From an uncultured Collinsella sp. (GTDB taxonomy: Bacteria; Actinomycetota; Coriobacteriia; Coriobacteriales; Coriobacteriaceae), in assembly GCA_902491895.1 (NCBI GenBank), contig CABUJH010000066.1, positions 1 to 9,409 of the forward strand: a stretch of 9,409 nucleotides of DNA. Reading direction: 5' to 3'. Position 1 is the first letter of the stretch. Each line of letters starts with the position of its first letter. The notes under the pieces are model-generated. The model did no database searches. It worked only from the letters and a program-made list of their open reading frames with translations, and was not told the origin of the DNA. Below are positions 5,541 through 9,409 of this stretch, piece by piece. Position numbers and translations under genes: made by a program.

Positions 5541-6794
5541 CTAGTCCGCGAGCTTTTCCACCTGGTCGAGCATCTTGTCCAGCTTGGCCTTTGCCTCGGC
5601 CTTGACCTTCTCAGCTTCTTCGTGAGCCTTCGCCTTCTGGGCGGCCTTTTCCTCGGCTTCGGGATCGACGACGACCAGATTGGACGCGTCATGCTCAACC
5701 AACTTGAGCGCATGCTCGGGGCACACCTTGACGCAGGCACCGCAGCCCAAGCAATACGTCGACTCCAACGCAAAGCGACCGCTTCCCACCAAATCGCAGG
5801 CAAACGTGGGGCACACGTTGACGCACTCGCCGCACGACGTGCACTTGTCAAAATCGCATTCCGGCGTGCTCACCTGCATGTTCTGGGCAAGCTCGGGGTG
5901 GTTTTGCAACGTCGAGAGCACCAGTTGGCGCCCGTGCGTAAGCGTACGGCGACGCTTGGTCGTCGTGGTGCCGCACATGGTGTTGAGCGTGCGCTCCAGC
6001 TGGGTAATCTGATGGCGATGAGCCTTGAGCTTTTGCGTCACCGAGGCCAGCGCCGCCGTCGCCGGATTGAGCTTGGTCACCGTCAGGCCCGTGGTGCGGG
6101 CAATCTTTTCCATGTACTCCTTGCGCTCGTACTCGCGACGCTTATGGCATTTGAGGCTCTTGGGGTCGACCTCCAGGCCCATACCCGTGCCGGACCACTC
6201 CTCGGCCTTCGCAATCGCCTCGCCCAGAATGTCCTCACCGCCGGTGTTGCGGCATTTATCGCACACGCCCAACGGCAGGTACACACTCACGTTGGGATAG
6301 TCCGCCAGTACCGAGAACCAGGTCTCAGCCGTAATATCGCCCACGCAGGCAACGACGACCTCGTTTTCGCGCGGCATGCGCTTGAGGGCGCGCGTGCAGG
6401 TGACGTAGGCGGTCTCGTGGCTCGTAGCCGCCGAGACAATATCGTCATACAGGTTTTTGGGCGCCAGGCGCGGCGAGATGATCGCCTCGGTCGGACAGAC
6501 AGCGGCGCACAGGCCGCACTTGCGACAGGAGTCAAGGATCTCGATGGAGTCTTCCTCGACCTCGATAGCGTTGACCGGGCACACATCCATGCACGCGGTG
6601 CAGCCGCTCTTTTCGTTTTTGCAGGCCAGACACGGAATGGTGTTGCCGCGCGGGCGCTCCTTGTAGTCGGCAGGATTCCACTGCGGCGCCGATGGATCGA
6701 GTGCATCGGTCACACCGCCAAGCGGGTTTTTAAGAAAGTCGAAACCCTTGCTGATCTCGATAATGTCATCAAACAGATCGTGTTCCTGCGCCAT
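5541..6794 (-). CDS. Polyferredoxin-like protein with four [4Fe-4S] motifs
   Basis: A 417-residue cytosolic iron-sulfur protein, probably an electron carrier or redox-enzyme subunit. Two ferredoxin-type pairs flank a long middle region. The N-terminal pair has Cys58, 65, 68 and 72 (a CX6CX2CX3CP variant, with an extra Cys55) and Cys90, 93, 96 and 100 (CX2CX2CX3CP). The C-terminal pair has Cys318, 321, 324 and 328 and Cys348, 351, 354 and 358. The middle (about 110-300) carries further cysteines at 133, 150, 178, 181 (VCDKCRNTGGE), 216 and 274, and I do not recognise its fold. The last 40 residues are a Lys/Glu/Ala-rich helix, likely coiled coil. ATG 6792-6794 is preceded by GGGAGGGG at six bases; the frame opens ten codons upstream without support. 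No signal peptide or membrane segment is visible. No hydrogenase or molybdoenzyme gene lies in the window, so its partner is unknown. Confidence 0.9.
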   Translation of the reverse strand: MAQEHDLFDDIIEISKGFDFLKNPLGGVTDALDPSAPQWNPADYKERPRGNTIPCLACKNEKSGCTACMDVCPVNAIEVEEDSIEILDSCRKCGLCAAVCPTEAIISPRLAPKNLYDDIVSAATSHETAYVTCTRALKRMPRENEVVVACVGDITAETWFSVLADYPNVSVYLPLGVCDKCRNTGGEDILGEAIAKAEEWSGTGMGLEVDPKSLKCHKRREYERKEYMEKIARTTGLTVTKLNPATAALASVTQKLKAHRHQITQLERTLNTMCGTTTTKRRRTLTHGRQLVLSTLQNHPELAQNMQVSTPECDFDKCTSCGECVNVCPTFACDLVGSGRFALESTYCLGCGACVKVCPEHALKLVEHDASNLVVVDPEAEEKAAQKAKAHEEAEKVKAEAKAKLDKMLDQVEKLAD

Positions 6795-6800
6795 GCGCGG

Positions 6801-6808
6801 CCCCTCCC
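6801..6808 (-). promoter_or_regulatory. Ribosome-binding site that fixes the Fe-S protein start
   Basis: GGGAGGGG on the minus strand lies six bases before ATG 6792-6794, favouring it over the in-frame upstream start at 6824. Confidence 0.7.
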
Positions 6809-6834
6809 TGAGCAGTGCAAACAAGCAAGAGATA

Positions 6835-6865
6835 ATGATACGCTATCGGCCCACGCCTCGGGCAA
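6835..6865 (-). promoter_or_regulatory. Possible promoter of the Fe-S protein gene
   Basis: On the minus strand TTGCCC (6860-6865) and TATCAT (6835-6840) could be -35 and -10 boxes, but the 19-base spacer is long. The site is 40-70 bases upstream of the start codon in an AT-richer patch. This is a weak call from consensus matching only. Confidence 0.3.
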
Positions 6866-6885
6866 ATTACACGCGGCGCATCTTT

Positions 6886-6914
6886 GCGGCAAATAGCCCA
6901 TGGTCTATCGCCGC
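6886..6914. repeat. Hairpin between the proximal gldA paralogue and the Fe-S gene
   Basis: GCGGC (6886-6890) pairs with GCCGC (6910-6914), and ATAG (6893-6896) pairs with CTAT (6905-6908), with a one/two-base internal loop and an eight-base apical loop. It lies 32 bases downstream of the proximal gldA paralogue's stop on the minus strand. No T-run follows, so it would be a Rho-type or weak terminator, or an mRNA 3'-end stabiliser. Confidence 0.35.
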
Positions 6915-6945
6915 CTCGATTGCACAAGGCCGATCAAGCGCCAAG

Positions 6946-8013
6946 CTATGCCTCACACATGAGCTCGACGAGCTTTTGCCTGGTCACCTTTGTCTGCTCG
7001 TTGGCCATGTTACGCTCGTTTCTAAAGACCGCATTTGCAACACCCTGCAGATCGGCATCGGAAATCTCGCTAAGGCCCAGCTCCTCGAGCGTGGTCGGCA
7101 AACCGACGCGCTGGCAAAACTCGAGCACCTGATTAAGCTCGGGCGCACGCTCCAGGCGTAGCTGCACCACCAGACCAAATGCCACGGCCTCGCCATGCAT
7201 GGCCTTGCACTCGGGCAGGATCGTCAGACCGTTGGCGATGGCATGCGCCAACGCCAAGCCACCGCTCTCAAAACCGACGCCCGAGAGCAGAATATTGCAC
7301 TCGATCAGGCGCTCAACCGCCGGCGATGTACGGCCCTTTTTGAGGTCGCGCTTGGCAGCGACGCCGCACTCCATGAGTGTGTCATAGCAGGCACGAGCCG
7401 CAACCAAGGCCAAGTGCCCCGGCGCGCCACCGTGCTCGTTGGTACCGTGCGCCGCGGCGCACGAACGCGCCTCGAAGTACGTTGCCAGTGCGTCGCCCAT
7501 GCCAGCGACCGTCATACGCAGTGGGGCTGCCGCGACCACGTTGGTATCGACCACGACCAGGTCTGGATTCTTCTCGAGCATCAGGTAGTGGTCGAACGAC
7601 CCATCCTCGTGATACAGCACCGAAATAGCGCTGCACGGACCGTCCATCGAAGCCGCCGTTGGGCATACGCACAACGGCACCTCGGCATAAAACGCAACGG
7701 CCTTGGCAATATCGAGTATCTTGCCGCCGCCAATGCCCACCACCATGTCGCAATACTCGGCCCGGGCTTCCTTAGCCATTTCGACAACGGCGTCTTCCGT
7801 ACACGGACCGTCATAAATCTTAAAGAACGGCTCACTTAGATCTTCGTCCAGAAATCCATCGACGATCTGCTTGCACAGCCGATCCTCGGTGCCCTGGTCA
7901 AACAAGACATAAGCAGCGCAGCCCAACCATGACAAATACCTGCCCTGACGCGAAAGTTCGCCCGGCCCCTGAACATACCGGCCGGGACCGCCATAAACCA
8001 TGGGAAGCGCCAT
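6946..8013 (-). CDS. Diverged glycerol dehydrogenase-family protein (GldA paralogue)
   Basis: Metal-dependent NAD(H)-linked alcohol dehydrogenase of the GldA branch, 355 residues, cytosolic. The nucleotide-binding motif VGIGGGKILDIAK covers about 92-104. Putative metal ligands are Asp174 (GMGDALATYFEA), His257 (ALAHAIANG) and His273 (MHGEAVAFG). The substrate loop ASMDGPCSAIS around Asp124 replaces the ASTDAPCSALS of classical GldA. Compared with the neighbouring paralogue, one residue is missing before His273 (MHGEA versus MYHGEK) and the following Lys is Ala. These are active-site-proximal changes, so a different diol or ketone substrate is likely; the ligands are kept, so it is probably still catalytic. 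It reads as a tandem duplicate but is separated from the distal copy by a terminator, and its own leader carries two dyads. An alternative in-frame ATG four codons downstream (MVYGGPG) is possible. Confidence 0.9.
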   Translation of the reverse strand: MALPMVYGGPGRYVQGPGELSRQGRYLSWLGCAAYVLFDQGTEDRLCKQIVDGFLDEDLSEPFFKIYDGPCTEDAVVEMAKEARAEYCDMVVGIGGGKILDIAKAVAFYAEVPLCVCPTAASMDGPCSAISVLYHEDGSFDHYLMLEKNPDLVVVDTNVVAAAPLRMTVAGMGDALATYFEARSCAAAHGTNEHGGAPGHLALVAARACYDTLMECGVAAKRDLKKGRTSPAVERLIECNILLSGVGFESGGLALAHAIANGLTILPECKAMHGEAVAFGLVVQLRLERAPELNQVLEFCQRVGLPTTLEELGLSEISDADLQGVANAVFRNERNMANEQTKVTRQKLVELMCEA

Positions 8014-8042
8014 ACGAGAATCCGCCCTTCATCAAACAACGA

Positions 8043-8106
8043 TTGGTGCAAAGTAACTTGCCCCCTGCACCAACTTGTGCATTGGAGACAGGCCACTTTG
8101 CACCAT
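8043..8106. promoter_or_regulatory. Two dyads of TTGGTGCA half-sites upstream of the GldA paralogue
   Basis: TTGGTGCA (8043-8050) is inverted exactly as TGCACCAA (8066-8073). A second, looser dyad follows: CTTGTGCA (8074-8081) and TGCACCAT (8099-8106). The outermost arms also form an exact 11-bp inverted repeat, TGGTGCAAAGT (8044-8054) with ACTTTGCACCA (8095-8105). All lie 30-95 bases upstream of the paralogue's start codon and downstream of the distal gldA terminator. They look like an operator array for a dimeric regulator; alternatively the mRNA leader could fold into alternative stems. I found no convincing -35/-10 pair nearby. Confidence 0.5.
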
Positions 8107-8110
8107 AGTA

Positions 8111-8145
8111 AAAAGGGGCAAAGCCATCTGCTTGCTTTGCCCCTT
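8111..8145 (-). terminator. Strong intrinsic terminator of the distal gldA
   Basis: AAGGGGCAAAGC (8113-8124) and GCTTTGCCCCTT (8134-8145) form a perfect 12-bp stem with a nine-base loop. On the minus strand the stem runs into TTTTT, and it begins about 12 bases after the gldA stop codon. It therefore separates the two gldA-type genes into different transcripts. Confidence 0.9.
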
Positions 8146-8157
8146 CCTTAGCTTGAT

Positions 8158-9258
8158 TTACTCATCCATGAGATAGTAGTGGCCCAGCGCGTCGGCACCC
8201 AGGATGGCGTTTGCGACCATCTCGGGCGTCACCTCAAACGGCATGTTGCACATGGTGTCATCGGGTGCGCAGGCGGCCTCGGCAACAATCATGGCCTGCT
8301 CGCGCGTAAGCTCGGCAACGCCAAGTTCCTTCATCGTGACCGGCAGGCCCAGCTCAATGCAGAAGCCCAAGACTTCCTCGAGCTTCTCGGTCGGGGCATC
8401 CTCGAGTACCAGCTGGACGATGGTGCCGAAGGCGACCTTCTCGCCGTGATACATGCCGTGGCACTCGGGCAGCATCGTCAGGCCATTGTGGATGGCATGA
8501 GCAGCAGCAAGGCCCGAGCTCTCAAAGCCAATGCCCGAAAGCAGTGTATTGGCCTCAATGATGTGCTCAACGGCAGGCGTGAGCGCACCCTTCTCCAGCG
8601 CGACCTTGGCCTTGACGCCATCGGCCATGAGCGTCTCATAGCAGAGCTTGGCGAGCGCCAGGCCGGCCATTCCGCCCTTGCCGCCGGCGCAGGTGCCGCC
8701 GTCGGCATCGTGCGTCGCCTGAGCCTCGAAATAGGTTGCGAGCGCATCGCCCATACCGGAAACCGTCAGGCGCACCGGGCTCGCCGCGATAACCGTCGTA
8801 TCCATAAGGACAATATTGGGGTTTGCCTTAAGGAAGAGGTACTTGTCGAACTGGCCGTCATCGGTGTAGAGCACCGAAAGCGCCGAACACGGGGCATCGG
8901 TCGAAGCAATGGTGGGGCAAATGATAACCGGGGACTCCAGGTAATAGGCGACGGCCTTCGCGGTATCGAGGATCTTGCCGCCACCAACGCCGACGATGAT
9001 GTCGCAACCGTTGTCGCGAGCGAGCGCAACCAGGCGATCGACCTCGCCCTTGGAGCACTCACCGTTAAAGTCCTCAAACAGCAGCTCGGCCTTGACCTCG
9101 GCAAAACTGCCCTCGATCTTGGCACCGACGCGCTTCTTGCCCGAAGGCGTCACGATGACGAGGGCCTTAGCGCCGAGCGGCTCGACATAGGAGCCGAGCT
9201 TGGCCAGCTCGTCCGGACCCTGGATGTACTTGCTGGGGCTATTGAAAATTGCAGCCAT
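8158..9258 (-). CDS. gldA: Glycerol dehydrogenase
   Basis: Zinc-dependent NAD+-linked enzyme interconverting glycerol and dihydroxyacetone in anaerobic glycerol metabolism. The 366-residue length and spacing match E. coli GldA closely. GVGGGKILDTAKAVAYY (about 90-106) binds NAD. ASTDAPCSALSVLYTDDGQF holds Asp121. Metal ligands are Asp171 (GMGDALATYFEA), His254 (AAAHAIHNGLT) and His271 (MYHGEKVAFGT), at the positions I recall for the E. coli enzyme. The C-terminus retains the EAACAPDDTMCNMP region. The start MAAIFNSPSKYIQGP is the family-typical N-terminus; the ribosome-binding site is weak (GGGA). Upstream only 30 bases separate it from a terminator hairpin, so there is little room for a dedicated promoter. 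It may be expressed by read-through from the gene at the right edge, giving a lower level than that gene. Confidence 0.95.
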   Translation of the reverse strand: MAAIFNSPSKYIQGPDELAKLGSYVEPLGAKALVIVTPSGKKRVGAKIEGSFAEVKAELLFEDFNGECSKGEVDRLVALARDNGCDIIVGVGGGKILDTAKAVAYYLESPVIICPTIASTDAPCSALSVLYTDDGQFDKYLFLKANPNIVLMDTTVIAASPVRLTVSGMGDALATYFEAQATHDADGGTCAGGKGGMAGLALAKLCYETLMADGVKAKVALEKGALTPAVEHIIEANTLLSGIGFESSGLAAAHAIHNGLTMLPECHGMYHGEKVAFGTIVQLVLEDAPTEKLEEVLGFCIELGLPVTMKELGVAELTREQAMIVAEAACAPDDTMCNMPFEVTPEMVANAILGADALGHYYLMDE

Positions 9259-9281
9259 AACTATCCCATTCTCTAAAAGAA

Positions 9282-9320
9282 AAAAGAAAGGGGCTCCGTA
9301 CGGATACGTGCGGAGCCCCT
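9282..9320 (-). terminator. Strong terminator hairpin just upstream of gldA
   Basis: AGGGGCTCCG (9289-9298) pairs exactly with CGGAGCCCCT (9311-9320); TACG/CGTG extends the stem by four pairs including one G-T, leaving a GATA loop. On the minus strand the stem is followed by TTTCTTTTTTCTTTT. It lies 21 bases beyond the stop of the truncated right-edge gene and 30 bases before the gldA start codon. Confidence 0.9.
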
Positions 9321-9341
9321 CGTTACGATAACAAGAGTCGA

Positions 9342-9409
9342 TTAGAAATCGATGTCGGTGTCGTAGTAGCAGGCCTTGAGGATCTTCTCGAAGTCGGCAG
9401 CCTTGGTCT
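9342..9409 (-). CDS. 3' end of an unidentified gene, cut by the window edge
   Basis: The minus-strand frame open from the window edge to a TAA at 9342-9344 encodes the last 22 residues, ending KACYYDTDIDF. Codons are strongly GC-biased (AAG, GAC, TTC, CTC), as in the neighbouring gldA, and a terminator follows the stop at 21 bases, so this is a real gene end. The fragment is too short for me to identify a family. It is the nearest upstream gene to gldA on the same strand and could share its pathway. Confidence 0.8.
   Translation of the reverse strand, partial: TKAADFEKILKACYYDTDIDF

Noticed and set aside
5622..6896. A 424-codon plus-strand open frame opposite the Fe-S protein gene
   Set aside because: Antisense shadow; the four ferredoxin motifs prove the minus strand is coding.
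8179..9276. A 365-codon plus-strand open frame opposite gldA
   Set aside because: Antisense shadow of a full-length glycerol dehydrogenase; no ribosome-binding site or domain.

Overview
The window looks like a stretch of chromosome from a high-GC Gram-positive gut bacterium, most likely a Coriobacteriia member such as Collinsella. This is an inference from the G/C-rich third codon positions, the family types and the style of the proteins, not from a database search. Apart from one small XRE-type regulator and a few dyads, I see no phage, IS or CRISPR material. Nothing here is clearly a new multi-gene system. The most interesting signals are regulatory DNA elements and two diverged enzyme or redox proteins.

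Layout. At 1-100 is the 3' end of an unidentified plus-strand gene, followed by about 250 bases without a convincing gene but with a 9-bp inverted repeat. guaA (GMP synthase, minus strand, 358-1956) ends at its own terminator. A 268-base divergent region separates it from a plus-strand type I-like L-asparaginase (2225-3238). A 72-residue XRE regulator (minus, 3261-3479) and a 129-residue unknown protein (plus, 3556-3945) diverge from a perfect 24-bp palindrome. Next comes a minus-strand pair, ychF (4350-5426) followed 11 bases later by a small DUF1648/SdpI-like membrane protein (3955-4338). Upstream of these on the same strand is a 417-residue protein with four predicted [4Fe-4S] clusters (5541-6794).

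The right third holds two glycerol-dehydrogenase-family genes in tandem on the minus strand. The distal one (8158-9258) matches remembered E. coli GldA motifs and metal-ligand spacing closely. The proximal one (6946-8013) is a diverged paralogue with a one-residue deletion next to its last metal-binding histidine. A strong terminator separates the two, and the proximal gene has its own leader carrying two TTGGTGCA-type dyads. A second strong terminator lies only 30 bases upstream of the distal gldA and follows the 3' end of a truncated minus-strand gene at the right edge.

Working together: guaA and ychF are housekeeping genes (purine synthesis and a translation-associated ATPase/GTPase). The asparaginase supplies aspartate and ammonium from asparagine. 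The two GldA-type enzymes probably handle glycerol/dihydroxyacetone or a related small diol, and the polyferredoxin-like protein probably carries electrons for an anaerobic redox system encoded elsewhere.
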